Shown here: positions 11,964-22,780 of the stretch, one piece after another
Layout of the letters: each line of letters opens with the position of its first letter
Position numbering within the stretch: the first letter of the stretch is position 1
Origin: Catonia carolina
Taxonomy: Eukaryota > Arthropoda > Insecta > Hemiptera > Achilidae
Assembly (NCBI GenBank): GCA_035578175.1
Contig: JAQMRL010000003.1
Span: 85,690,969-85,754,968 of the forward strand
Length of the DNA: 64,000 nucleotides
Reading direction: 5' to 3'
Program-made: the position numbers and the translations under genes
The notes under the pieces: generated by a model
The model's database searches: none
Seen by the model: the letters and a program-made list of their open reading frames with translations, nothing else
What the model was told of the DNA's origin: nothing

Positions 11964-13724
11964 TCTTCTTCTTCTTCTTCACTTCCAAGGATTAGGTTTC
12001 TTGAACCTGTTCCGGTACCCATCTGTTCCTCGGTCGTCCTATATCTCTTCTTCCTGTAGGTTTGTAGTTTCTGGCGGCTTTTGGTATTCTCTCGCCTGGC
12101 ATGCGATTCAAATGGCTGCACCATCTGTTCCTGTTCTGCTTGATTCTGTCTAGCAACGGTAAAGCATTCAGTGTTTTTCTAATTTCTTCATTTCGTAGCC
12201 TATCTCTTCGGCTGCATCCATATACACTTCGTAAGAATCTCATTTCTGCAGCCTGGATTTTGCTGTCTACCTTTTTCGTATGTATCCAGGACTCACTGCC
12301 ATACATCAAAGTAGGGACAGCAATTGTATCGTAAAACTTAAGTCTCGTATCTTTTCTTGTTTTCCGTTTCAGATGTTTATGTATATTACCACAAATGCTT
12401 TGAAATTTAGATAGTTTGTAAAGCACATCTTTGTCAAAGTCATACGAAACATCATTACCAAGATATTTCAAATGAGAGACTTGTTCAAGCACTCTTCCTC
12501 CTAATTCTATTTTAGTTCTTACGGTGTATTTTCCTTTAAATGCCATAGTTTTAGTTTTTGTCTGCGATATTTTCAAATTATATTTCTCAGACATTTTGTC
12601 CAACCTAAAAACCGCTTTCTGTAACTCGTCTTCGCTTTGTTGTATTAATACCAAGTCATCTGCATAGATCATGTGATTGAGCTTCATCTGTTCTGAGAGT
12701 TGTATTCCTGAATTAATGCCTATTTTCCATGTTTGCAACATGTCGTCTATATATATGTTAAATAAAGTCGGCGACATACTGCAGCCCTGTCGAACTCCCT
12801 TATTTACCAAGATGGCTTCTGTTACCTTATCATTTACTTGCAGACGGATTGTTGTCCCCTCATACAATCCCTTCATAACTTGAATAATATGCTTTGGGTA
12901 TCCTTTAGATTCAAGTATAGACCATAAGAGATTACGATTGACAGAGTCGAACGCCTTCATAAAGTCTATAAATGCTAGATGAGTTTCAAGGTTAAACTCT
13001 CGTCTTTTTGATATAATTTGGTTCATGGTAAAAATTGCATCTGAGCATGACCTTCCTTTTCTGAAACCCATCTGTTCCTCTGAAATCAAACTATCCACAA
13101 TCCTCCTTAGTCTTGAATTGATTATTCTTGCATATACTTTATAGGTGGTGTCCAGCAAACTGATACCTCTGTAATTATTTGGGTCCGTTCTACCCCCTTT
13201 TTTATAGAGGGAAATAACCTTTGCTTCTAACCATTCTTTGGGAACTATGTGATATTTCCAACACATATTAAAGAAATGTAAAATTCGCAGGTGTAGCAAC
13301 AACCCTCCACACTTCAATAATTCCGCGTTCAGTCCATTCAATCCCGGAGCTTTCCTGTTCTTTGTGCCCTTCAATGCTTCTGATAGTTCTTCCATGGTTA
13401 TCTGGTCAACACAGCATCCTTCACAGTGAGCTTCGACAGCAACTGGTTCAACATCCTCATACCATAGTTTTCTATAATGTTCTACCCATTCCTCTGTACT
13501 TATGCAGTTTACTCTAATCGAGTCTCTTTCAGTTTTGTTGAATACCTTCATTACTTTATATGCTAGCGATTGCCTTCCATGTAAGTCATGTTCAATAGTC
13601 CCAATGAACGTATCCCAAGATTGTTGATGGGCTCTTCTTACTAATTTTGAGGCTTCATTTCTTGCTCTCTTGTATTCCTCTTTATTGTCAGGTGTTTGAT
13701 TCCCTAAATATTTTTTGTATTTTT
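11964..13724 (-). mobile_element. 5'-truncated RTE LINE with target duplication and (GAA)n tail
   Basis: The insert is flanked by a perfect 15 bp duplication, CATGAGACCTAATCT (11949-11963 and 13725-13739). The 3' end on the minus strand is a GAA-repeat tail at 11964-11980, typical of RTE elements rather than poly(A). The 5' truncation falls between the endonuclease and RT domains. The perfect duplication and open frame indicate a fairly young insertion. Confidence 0.9.
11992..13724 (-). CDS. RTE-clade ORF2 fragment: reverse transcriptase and C-terminal domain
   Basis: The reading frame is open from the 5' truncation to the stop at 11992. The first internal ATG (13551) gives 519 residues, but sequence upstream of it is in frame and coding. 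Counted from that ATG: RT fingers near 105-135 (SLYKKGGRTDPNNYRGISLL), motif A FIDFMKAFDSV at 194-204, GVRQGCSMSPTLFN near 252-265 and YADD at 296-299. The RTE-type C-terminal region follows (YGSESWIHTKK, AAEMRFLRSVYG, RNEEIRKTL, GRPRNRWVPEQ). The catalytic residues are present. The apurinic endonuclease domain is missing through truncation, so the copy cannot move on its own. Confidence 0.9.
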
Positions 13725-13784
13725 CATGAGACCTAATCTATTAACCTTAATCTATTTGGGTTAAGTTAGTGGTATGCCTAGATT

Positions 13785-14055
13785 TCTGAAAATTTCAATT
13801 GGTACTCAGGGACTATAATCCTGGGAACCCCTGCTTTAGAGGCTTTAATAAGTAAAACGAAAAGTGAGGTGGTTTACCATGCCTTGCTGACCGAGTGGAA
13901 AAGTATGCTTATTAGTATTCCAAGCCCTCTAACAAGCATCTGCTTTCCACCCTGCAGATGACACTTTCACTTCATTCACCACAGGGTATTTTATTTATAA
14001 CGCAAGAGAAAGTAGTAAGTTATTTTTGGCTGAATGGTTATGGTGTACTGTATAT
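13785..14055. repeat. Left copy of an old about 1.13 kb-spaced duplication
   Basis: The hAT terminus, the retroposon fragment and the downstream GCAAGAGAAAGTAGTAAGTTATTTT flank recur at 14895-15190 in the same order and orientation. Both copies have diverged considerably. Confidence 0.75.
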
Positions 14056-14394
14056 ATGAGACCCCTAACGTAATCTACCTTGGGTTAAGGTAGTGGTATA
14101 AATACTGAAGTCACGAGATTGAATTTTGCGTATGGATAGACTGTGAGAAGGGAAGTGAAAATTTGACAGTACTGCCAACCTCAACAGTAAGACACTACTC
14201 GTACATTTCACTACTGTGCAGTTTTTACATATATTTTGTAAGCTGTGGTTTATTCCGAGAAAATGTTTTCTTCATAAATCTTATAAGAAATAAATGTTAG
14301 TGCCTATAGCTTAATTACAAGACTAGAAATACTTGATTTACTGTAATTACCAGTTACCTTAATCCATTGGAACAAAATTTCTACGAATGAATTG

Positions 14395-14640
14395 CCTTCT
14401 TTACTATCACTGTCACCGGCGTATTCACTATCAGTGTCACTAGTATCTACCGAACCGTTTCCTTTTTTTACCAGGTGTTAACAAAACTGTATGATGAATA
14501 GCTTGTTCACGTCTTTAATTTCCTTCTTTATTTTTTTAATTATGGAAAGAGAAACATCACAGTAGTTAGCCACTCGCTCATGGCTTTTGCTAAGAGGCAG
14601 GGAAAGGCATTGGTGTTTAGCTTCAATTTCACAGCATTAT
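14395..14640 (-). pseudogene. Possible DDE-transposase N-terminal remnant
   Basis: On the minus strand a frame reads LSKSHERVANYCDVSLS followed by IIKKIKKE. This resembles the helix-turn-helix at the start of several insect DDE transposases. After a stop, the adjacent frame continues TPGKKRKRFGRY, a basic linker often seen next in such proteins. It has frameshifts and stops and no catalytic domain nearby. The superfamily cannot be fixed by eye. Confidence 0.35.
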
Positions 14641-14894
14641 AATATTACACTGCATATTAGATTTTGTTCAGCACTATGATTAATCTGCCCATGCTTTCGA
14701 GAAACTAACATTTCTGTTTACGGTAACAAACAGTTAAATTCGTACAGTTAATCTACAAAAGGTTCCACAATATATGTGCTCTGGGTATAGTATAAGTTGT
14801 TGTGTTTGTTGTACTGAAATAAAGCAGTCGGGCATACGCACTGATATTTTCCCCGCTTTACCCCTCGTTGCAAACTATGACAAACTCAAGTACA

Positions 14895-15190
14895 CCCTAA
14901 GTAATACGCCCTAAATTTCTGAAAATTTTCAAGTGGTACCAGGGATAAAACACCTGGGAACCCCTGCTCTAGAGGCTTATTTAAGTAGAACGAGGATTGA
15001 GGTGGTTTACGATGGCCTTCCTCACCGAGTGGAAAAGTATGCTTATCAGTAATCCAGGCCCTCTGCAAAGCATCTACTTTCCAACCTACAAATGATACTT
15101 TCACTTCATTCACCACAGAATATTTTATCTATAAGGCAAGAGAAAGTAATAAGTTATTTTAGCTGAATGGTTATGATGATTTGTGGGAAT
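14895..15190 (-). mobile_element. Retroposon fragment plus hAT end, second copy of the duplication
   Basis: A hAT right terminus (GGGAACCCCTG, ending 14966) abuts a minus-strand retroposon body (14967-15120) and the same flank as 13989-14040. This is duplicated DNA rather than an independent insertion. Confidence 0.75.
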
Positions 15191-15194
15191 GAGA

Positions 15195-16100
15195 TAAATT
15201 TTAAGTTTTTGTTTTCTGTATAGGTTATTAATTGAATACCTTTATAGGTAAGAGAATCAGATGTTGTAAATTATGGTTTATTGAATAACGGTTGTACGGC
15301 ATTATTATGATGAAGAGGGCTTGAAATGAAGATGGAAAGGCGATTGGGTATAGGAAGATTGATGAATTAGTATGCAGTTGCACAATGCACTAAATACAGC
15401 AAATGCATTACTGCTGCATATAACTCGATCTATTGAGTTACTACTGCAATGGAATAATCATGACATCAGCAGTTTTCAATCGAACTGCATTTATTTAGAT
15501 ACACATACAAAGTCAAAACGTTTCATTGAATGTAGCCACGAACACACAACATACATGTTACACACAGATTGTATGTACTTAAATTGTATGTACTCTATTT
15601 TACTAACCTATCTAAAATCATCGCTCCATCCCTCTTTATCTCTCCCCGTTTACATACTCACTCCATCAATCCTCTCTCTCATTCTATCAATCAAAACAAC
15701 CACCTCTTTTAACAGAACATCCCTCTCCATTCCTCAATGAATTCTCTTTACTACATCAAACACAAACATTCCTTCTACCGTTTCATTTTCAACCCCATAT
15801 GCACTCTAATATATTATTAAATATCCTATGTACATTCCGTTAACTTTATGAAAACAACATATTGTGTTATATTTTATTTATATGTTATACATCAATGAGT
15901 TTAAAAAATATATAAACTACATTATTAATACATTTTTAATCGTTTATAGTTTGATATATTTCACTTTTATCAATGGTAAGTAGTTTTTGAGTAGTAAACA
16001 ATATTACAGTAGGTATTGTGTAACTGTGAACAATCACCTGAAACAAATTTGTTGACCATTAATAAAAAAAGCTCCTTCTAAACCTAACGGTTCGTTATTT
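15195..16100. other. Intergenic stretch
   Basis: No gene supported. The 122-codon frame at 15372-15740 arises from a pyrimidine-rich segment (15600-15730), has no motif and reads as chance. Confidence 0.5.
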
Positions 16101-16107
16101 TAAATTT

Positions 16108-16915
16108 ATATATGTTTTTACTTTCTATTGCCAAATGTGAATATTATAGGAAAAGAAATTATTCTTTTCATGTGAATTTTTCGAAATCGCGTTTTCACCG
16201 GAAACAACATGTTTCCGGCCCCCTGAATCCAAAAAAAACATGTTTTTAGCGATTTGTCTGTGTGTGTGTTGTGTGAAAATGTCTCAAGAACAGAATAGCG
16301 TACGAAGCCGAAATTTGGAACTTAAAAGTTAGATAACATAAGGGAATCTTATACAAAAATGTTCAGCAAAATCGGTCATATATTTATATAAAACCAGATG
16401 CTCATAACGGGCAGGTGGAGTGTTAAATTTATTGTACTCGAACTGTTGGTTCCGAAGCTACAAAAAAATCTTCTGTTTCTTATCACATAGATAGCCTGAC
16501 TAGGCTATATATATATATAGCCTGACTGATAGATATATGACTGAACTATTTAAGAACAGAATAGGTAGAGGTGTAAAAGGCACTAGTCAGAGTTACCTCC
16601 TCTAAGAGTAATGAATTTTACTATACAGCCAGACCCTGTGGTGAATGAAGTGATGGTGTCATTTGAAGGGTGGAAAGGGTAGCTTTTCGGAGGGCCTGGC
16701 ATGCTGATAAGCATACTCTTTCAACTCAGTGAGGAAGGCAATAGTAAACCACCTCACTCCTCGGTTTTACTTAGTAAAACCTCTAGAGGTTCAAACCAGC
16801 CTTTCGGCTGTTGACCTAAGAAACAACATATAAAGCCAGATGTAGGGAAATAGTTTTGCCTATTCGAGAGATTTTTCAATTTTTTGCAATTTTCTCAAAA
16901 AAGCTCCTAATTTGT
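16108..16915 (+). mobile_element. CTTTCTCTTGCC-TIR element, copy 1, interrupted
   Basis: Left part of a roughly 920 bp non-coding element whose best copy is 23749-24672 (ends CTTTCTCTTGCC and GGCAAGAGAAAG). Shared internal landmarks are the TTTCGAAATCG and CACCGGA region, CCCCCTGAACCC, AACATGTTTTTAGCGATT and a GT-rich run. It is split at 16401-16828 by a retroposon. Confidence 0.7.
16401..16828 (+). mobile_element. (CAA)n-tailed retroposon, copy 4, full length with target duplication
   Basis: Flanked by near-perfect 14 bp duplications, TATAAAACCAGATG (16387-16400) and TATAAAGCCAGATG (16829-16842). These fix both ends of the family: the head starts at CTCATAACGGGCAGG, and the tail follows the hairpin with GTTGACCTAAG and a short CAA-like run. 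At 428 bp it is slightly longer than other copies because of an AT dinucleotide patch near 16500-16525. Confidence 0.85.
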
Positions 16916-16917
16916 TT

Positions 16918-17046
16918 TTTACTCTCTCTTGCCTATATGAATATATAGGAAGGAAAGTATTGTTTTCATGTCGATTTTTCGAAACCGAGTTTTCACCGGA
17001 TCTACACGTTTTCAGACCCCCTGAACCCAAATTTTAGCGATTGGTC

Positions 17047-17078
<32 letters not shown>

Positions 17079-17836
17079 CGTGCGCGCGCGCGTGCGTGCG
17101 TGCGTGTGTGTGTGTGTGTGTGCATCTCAAGAACGGAACATTGTACGAACTTGAAACTTGAAACTTAAGTTAGATACCACTAGAAGACCCGACACAAACA
17201 TTTTTATTAAAATCGGTCAACCGGACGTAGTAGTTTATTGCGAGTTTCTCAAAAACGGCTCCAACAATTTTTTTTAAATCGCCTCATTTACTACAATTTG
17301 TATGCTCTACAAGATAGGGTAGGCGCCATGTCTGCTGAAGGTTGTTTTTCATAAAACAATTGTTTTTTTAATATTGCGACTTTAATATGCATTTTAGCGC
17401 AAAGATGTATCAGTAAAAGTTGTAAAGAATTTAAAATTCTACAACTTTTATTTCAAACATTTTTTTCTGTAATGCTTAATTTAGCTGTAATTAGCGATTT
17501 TCTGTTTTGTTCTCACAAAATTGTAAAAAATTGATTTTTTAAAGATTTCAGCCTTATAATGCATTTTACAACAAAAAGTTTAATCAAATTTATAGGAAAT
17601 TAAAAGATCTACAACTTTTATTTAAAGCATTTTTCTCTACAGAGCCTAGTTTAGCGTGAAAGAATGATTTTCCGCATTTTTAAGCCAAACTGAGGATGAT
17701 TTTAATTTTGCGTCTTTCAGTTATGATTAAAATTATGTTATGTTTATTGAGGTTAGTTTTTTATTTATTTCTAATGTTTTATTACTAATGTCAGGTTATA
17801 TTGTTCAATATTTGCATTGGCAAGAGAAAGTTGTGT
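16918..17836 (+). mobile_element. CTTTCTCTTGCC-TIR element, copy 2
   Basis: Near full-length copy with its right end GGCAAGAGAAAG at 17820-17831. It contains an expanded (TG)n(CG)n microsatellite at 17046-17121, where other copies have only a short GT run. No ORF spans it, so it is non-autonomous. Confidence 0.75.
17046..17121. repeat. (TG)n(CG)n microsatellite
   Basis: TG repeats flank alternating CG/TG repeats. The alternating purine-pyrimidine tract is an expansion inside a MITE copy. Confidence 0.95.
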
Positions 17837-18572
17837 GAGTGTTTCACACCAGATTTTTTAATCTCTCCTTATCTACAGTTTTAATGTCCTACAAGATAGG
17901 ATAAGCGCCTTGTGTGCTAAAATTTTGGGGGGCTGTCTCTCGTTGTAATTTTTTTTTTTAAGATTGCAGCCTTAATATAAATTTTAGGGCAACAGCGTAG
18001 ACCTATTTAACTCAAGTTCTAGAAGATTATTAAACCTACATTTTTTTATTTAAAAAATATTTTTCTAGCGGGCTTGACTAAGCATTAATTAGTGATTTTC
18101 TGTATTTTTCTCTTTAAAATCCGTTTTTAAAATTGATACATTTAGCGACAAAAGTGCAAGCAGTTAAATTTATAAAAAAATTAAAAACCTACAATGCTTT
18201 TTAAAAACTTTCAAGCGCTTTTTTTTACAGAGCCTAGTTTACCGTCAAAGTAATTTTTCATATTTTTAAATCTAGAGGGTTAATTTTAATTCCACGTCAT
18301 TTACTTGTGATTGTGTTCTGTTTTTTCATTTTACATTGTTTCGAATCAGCTGAAACGTTGGTTTAAACGTCGTTGTTTTCATAACAGTATTCAGTGCGCT
18401 GTTAAATTACAACAGAATTTTACTACACTTTTTTTTTATTTTTATCTGTACAGTGATATGGTTCATCTGCACGTGTAATTACAAGGTAACATTTACTTAT
18501 TCTTAATTAATTAACAATTTTGTTTGTCTGTATGGTTTACGTAACCTATACGAGGTTTGGTGTTTAGTTGCC

Positions 18573-20108
18573 ATGGCTACCAATTTCAGTAGTCAGTGTA
18601 ATGGAAACGGTAACGCAACTACGCCTCGTTCTAGCGATCTAGCAGGCTCTGGCAGTACAGATGTCGGAACAACAGCTGTTTTAGAATATTTAAAGGTATT
18701 AGACGACTTGGAGCATAGACAGTCAACTAATGGAATTACTTTCTCTTCTTTGACGAAGAAGAAACGTATCAAAGAATCTAAACGTGCTTATAATCATGTC
18801 GATACCAACGATGTGGATAAAAATGTTCTTCCTGATAATTCAAAAAAATTTAAAAGAACTTTAAAACCTAACTTCAATAAAAACCAGACTAAGATAAACT
18901 CTAAACAATTTGTAACGATTACAAATATGTTTGACTGCTTATCTTCTAGTGACGAAGAAGTCATGGAAGATAAAGATATAGAAGATACCGAAGAAACCCA
19001 AATTGAAAACGTTTTAGAAAAACCGAAACCTCTTTTTATAAATTTTGTGAACATAAATGATATTTTAGGAATTGTAGACAAGGTTGCTAAAGGACAATAT
19101 TATTACAAATTAGAAAATACAAATCAAATTAAATTAACTCCTAAAACTACTAAATTATATTCAGTTATAGCTAAACTATTGGAATCCCGTAATATAAGCT
19201 TTCACACGTACCAATTGACATAAAACAGGTGTTTCCGAGTTGTACTCAAAGGGATGCACCACACAGCATGTCTTGATGACGTGAAAACCGAATTAGAGGA
19301 AAAGGACCATGTAGTTTTACGAATTCATAACATAAAACACAGGATCTCAAAAGAGCCACTAAATATGTTTTTTGTTGATATACAGCGAAAAGATAATAAC
19401 AAAGATATATATCAGATTCAATATTTGCTAAATGCCAAAATTTCTTTTGAAGTCCCCCACACTAAGAAAGATGTGGTACAATGCCTAAGATGCCAGCGGT
19501 ATGGTCACTCTCAGGCGTATTGCAGACACCCCTTCCGTTGTGTTAAGTGTACTGAAGAACATCCGACGATTGAATGTAAAAAAACAGATCGCAAAACACC
19601 AGCAAAATGTGTTTTGTGCGGAGGATCCCATCCAGCAAACTATAAAGGGTGCTCTGTATATAAGGATATGCAGAAAAGAAAATATCCTCAGGTTCGGCCA
19701 AAAATAAATCCTTCTCAACAGCAAATTAATCAACCTCATCTTAAAACTCCTACGGCAATACCGACTGCTTCACCGCGTGATCCGCGCATTATAAACGGCT
19801 CACTACAAACGTACGCACAGGTGGCTTCTAAAGTGCATACAACTCAGCACTATGTAGATAATAGCGTCACTAATAATCGTGTACTGAATCCTCATCCGTA
19901 CTCAGAAGGAAATCGTATAACATATTCAACACAGTCACCTCCAGTACTAATGCATACAATTCCTGGAAATGAAACAAGCGTAGGCAGTCAAACCCTCAGC
20001 AGATTGGAACAGCTGATCTCGAGGCAGCTAGAATGTCAGGCTAAATTATATGACGACATTAAGATCATACTAAATATGATGTCTACCCTTATAGCAAAAT
20101 TGTCATAA
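18573..20108 (+). pseudogene. Jockey ORF1 (gag-like RNA-binding protein) with one nonsense codon
   Basis: A 511-codon frame interrupted by a single in-frame TAA at codon 217 (19221-19223). Frame and homology continue directly after it, so this is a point nonsense mutation, not a frameshift. The N-terminal third is low-complexity and acidic-basic. About residues 220-300 look like the PRE_C2HC region found before the knuckles in jockey-type ORF1 (VVLRIHNIKHR, PLNMFFVDI). Three zinc knuckles follow: C304-C307-H312-C317, C323-C326-H330-C335 and C346-C349-H353-C360. A Pro/Gln/Thr-rich tail ends the protein. The family role is binding LINE RNA to form the ribonucleoprotein. The last stop overlaps the ORF2 start. 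Confidence 0.88.
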
Positions 20109-22780
20109 TGGTAAGACTTCTTAAAATAGCTCTATGGAATGCTAACGGCTTGGCCCAACATAGCCAAGAAATCAAGTCTTTTATCATTTTTCAGAAACTG
20201 GACATTTTACTTATATCAGAAACTCACTTCAAAGATACAAATACGTTCAGAATGACAGGATACACGACATACCAAACAAACAGCCCTGATGGTAGAGCTC
20301 ATGGGGGCTCCGGATTAATAATAAAAAATACCATCGCCCATTATCAATTACCAGCGTACCAAACTGAACGCATTCAAGCCACAAGTGTGTCAATAACAGA
20401 TAATTTTGGACCATTAAACGTATCAGCAGCTTACTTTCCTCCAAGGTACACGCTAAGGAAAGAGGACTTCACACAATTTTTCAAATCACTGGGAAGGCGT
20501 TTTATAATAGGTGCCGATTTTAACGCAAAACATCAGCGTTGGGGGTCTCGAATAACTTCCCCGAGAGGTCGTCTGTTAATGCAAGTCATCGATCAAACAC
20601 AATTATCTTATATTTCTTCAAATGAACCTACATATTGGCCTACTGATACTAGACGACTTCCAGACGTCATAGATTTCTTTATTAAAAAGGGAGTTCCTGA
20701 CGCACACGTAAAAATAGAGTCTTGCTTTGACTTGTCGTCAGACCACTCACCTGTAATATTATCAATTGCATCCATTTTTAATAAATCACAGTTGCCTAAA
20801 CATTTGACAAATTCATATACAAACTGGGACTATTTTAGGCAAAGATTAGACTACAAAATTACCTGTGATATTCCTTTAAAAAATGAAAATGATATAGACA
20901 AGGCTGTTCATTACCTAACCGAAACAATCCAGGAAGCAGCCAAATTGTCAACTCCGGACAAGACAACTAATTACGACAATACGGACGTCTATCAACCTTT
21001 GAACATTAAAATTTCTATTAACGAAAAAAGGAGACTAAGGCGAGTATGGCAAACTACAAGAAACCCAGTAGATAAAAGGAATTACAATAATGCAGCCAGG
21101 AATCTGAAGCGTTTGTTGCAAGAATATAGTAATGAATCATTACAAGATTATTTAAAGCAATTAGGTCCTAATTATAATACAAATTTTTCCCTTTGGAAAC
21201 CTTTGCGACGGATTAAAAGACCCATTCCACCGTTTCGACTACCGAACGGCAACTGGGTAAAGAGCAACAAAGAAAAAGCAGAAGCTTTTGCTAGTCATCT
21301 TGAAAGTGTTTTCACTCCTTTTCCCTCAGATTCAATTGATGAAGAGGAAATTAACGAATTTTTAGAATCTCCATTTCAAATGGCAATGCCTCTTAAATTA
21401 TTCTCCATAAATGAAGTCAAGGAAATTATACAAAAAAATATTTGTTCAAGAAAGTCGCCGGGGCACGACTCAATCACAGGAGAAATTCTGAAAGAATTGC
21501 CACAAAAAACTCTGAGACTAATAACAATCATTTTTAATGCTATGCTTCGTATTGAATACTATCCTAAACAGTGGAAAATAGCAGAAATTGTGCTCATCCC
21601 TAAACCAGGTAAACCACCTAACGAAATAAAGTCATACAGGCCAATAAGTTTGTTGCCAGTGTTGTCTAAAGTGTTTGAAAAACTTATTTTAAAAAGATTG
21701 ATACCTGTACTCGAACAAAGTGTTGTAATACCAGATTACCAGTTCGGTTTTCGAGCGGGGCATAGTACGATCGAGCAAATCCACAGAGTAGCTGCTAAAA
21801 TTCAAAAGGCTTTCGAAGAAAAAGAATTTTGCTCAGTAGTCTTTATTGATGTCTGTCAAGCTTATGACAAGGTTTGGCACCTTGGTCTGCTTTTCAAGCT
21901 CAAAAAGCACCTACCTCATCAAATTTTCAATTTATTTAAATCCTTTTTAGAAGACAGGTATTTCAAGGTTAAATTACAAGCAGACTCATCACAATTATTT
22001 CCTATCCATGCGGGAGTTCCTCAAGGTAGTGTGTTGTCACCTTTCCTGTATTGTATATATACTTCTGACATGCCTGTTTCGGAAAACACCACATTAGCAG
22101 CTTTTGCTGACGATGTTGCAATCCAAGCTGTACATAGCAAACCACATACTACTTCAAAATATCTGCAAGAACATCTACACAACATAGAGAGCTGGCAAAA
22201 AAAGTGGCGGATAAAGTCTAACGAAGAGAAAAGTGTTCAAGTGACATTCACACTAAAAAAAGACACGTGTCCACCTGTTAAACTAAACAATAAAGCACTA
22301 CCACAATCAGATACAGCAAGATACCTTGGAATGCATCTAGATCGTCGACTAACTTGGAAAACACACATCTGGAATAAGAGGAAACAACTAAATTACAAAT
22401 TTTATAAACTTTATTGGATGTTACACAAAAATTCTAAATTATCGTTAACGAACAAACTAACAATTTACAAGACTATTCTGAAACCAATTTGGACTTACGG
22501 GATACAACTTTGGGGAACGGCGACAAAGTCAAGCGTTGCCATAATTCAACGTTTTCAAACGAAATTTCTCCGGACTATCACAGACTCTCCGTGGTATGTC
22601 ACCAACAGGATCATTCAACGAGACTTGAACATACCAACCATCACGGATGAAATCTTAAGGTTTTCTTCGAGGTATCATACAAGACTTAATAGCCACACAA
22701 ATTATTTAGCGGTGAACCTCCTCGACAACAGTGAAGAAATTCGACGTTTACAAAGACTTCACACGACAGACTTGTTTTAA
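20108..22780 (+). CDS. Jockey ORF2: AP-like endonuclease and reverse transcriptase
   Basis: Intact 890-residue protein of normal length for the clade. The N-terminal apurinic-type endonuclease shows N11 and N13 (WNANGL), E38 (ISETHF), D137 and N139 (GADFNAKH) and S211-D212-H213 (SSDHSPV). The RT domain has KPGKPPNEIKSYRPISLLP, QFGFRAGHST, FIDVCQAYDKVWH, GVPQGSVLSP and the catalytic box FADD at 666-669. A C-terminal thumb and basic region follow, with no RNase H. The family mechanism is nicking chromosomal DNA and priming reverse transcription at the nick. The start ATG overlaps the ORF1 stop (TAATG at 20106-20110), which suggests coupled termination and reinitiation. No disabling change was seen. 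Confidence 0.95.
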   Translation: MVRLLKIALWNANGLAQHSQEIKSFIIFQKLDILLISETHFKDTNTFRMTGYTTYQTNSPDGRAHGGSGLIIKNTIAHYQLPAYQTERIQATSVSITDNFGPLNVSAAYFPPRYTLRKEDFTQFFKSLGRRFIIGADFNAKHQRWGSRITSPRGRLLMQVIDQTQLSYISSNEPTYWPTDTRRLPDVIDFFIKKGVPDAHVKIESCFDLSSDHSPVILSIASIFNKSQLPKHLTNSYTNWDYFRQRLDYKITCDIPLKNENDIDKAVHYLTETIQEAAKLSTPDKTTNYDNTDVYQPLNIKISINEKRRLRRVWQTTRNPVDKRNYNNAARNLKRLLQEYSNESLQDYLKQLGPNYNTNFSLWKPLRRIKRPIPPFRLPNGNWVKSNKEKAEAFASHLESVFTPFPSDSIDEEEINEFLESPFQMAMPLKLFSINEVKEIIQKNICSRKSPGHDSITGEILKELPQKTLRLITIIFNAMLRIEYYPKQWKIAEIVLIPKPGKPPNEIKSYRPISLLPVLSKVFEKLILKRLIPVLEQSVVIPDYQFGFRAGHSTIEQIHRVAAKIQKAFEEKEFCSVVFIDVCQAYDKVWHLGLLFKLKKHLPHQIFNLFKSFLEDRYFKVKLQADSSQLFPIHAGVPQGSVLSPFLYCIYTSDMPVSENTTLAAFADDVAIQAVHSKPHTTSKYLQEHLHNIESWQKKWRIKSNEEKSVQVTFTLKKDTCPPVKLNNKALPQSDTARYLGMHLDRRLTWKTHIWNKRKQLNYKFYKLYWMLHKNSKLSLTNKLTIYKTILKPIWTYGIQLWGTATKSSVAIIQRFQTKFLRTITDSPWYVTNRIIQRDLNIPTITDEILRFSSRYHTRLNSHTNYLAVNLLDNSEEIRRLQRLHTTDLF

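Larger units (their letters stand above)
11640..13833. mobile_element. hAT-type element carrying an RTE insertion
   Basis: The right terminus ends GGGAACCCCTG, the complement of the common hAT end CAGGGGTTCCC. The left terminus is the related CTGTGGTTTCCAAACG. The 8 bp flanks CTGTAGAG (11632-11639) and CTTTAGAG (13834-13841) differ at one base, as expected for an aged hAT duplication. Without the 1.76 kb LINE insert the element is about 420 bp, so it is a non-autonomous hAT MITE with no transposase. Confidence 0.75.
11593..13988 (-). mobile_element. (CAA)n-tailed retroposon, copy 3, split by a hAT element
   Basis: The minus-strand 3' end (TTAGGTCATCAGCC-type tail, hairpin, GTTTGAACC) lies at 11593-11639. 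The rest resumes at 13834-13988. The intervening 2.2 kb is a hAT element with an 8 bp target duplication. Confidence 0.8.

Noticed and set aside
15372..15740. 122-codon ORF
   Set aside because: Pyrimidine-rich low-complexity sequence with no conserved motif.
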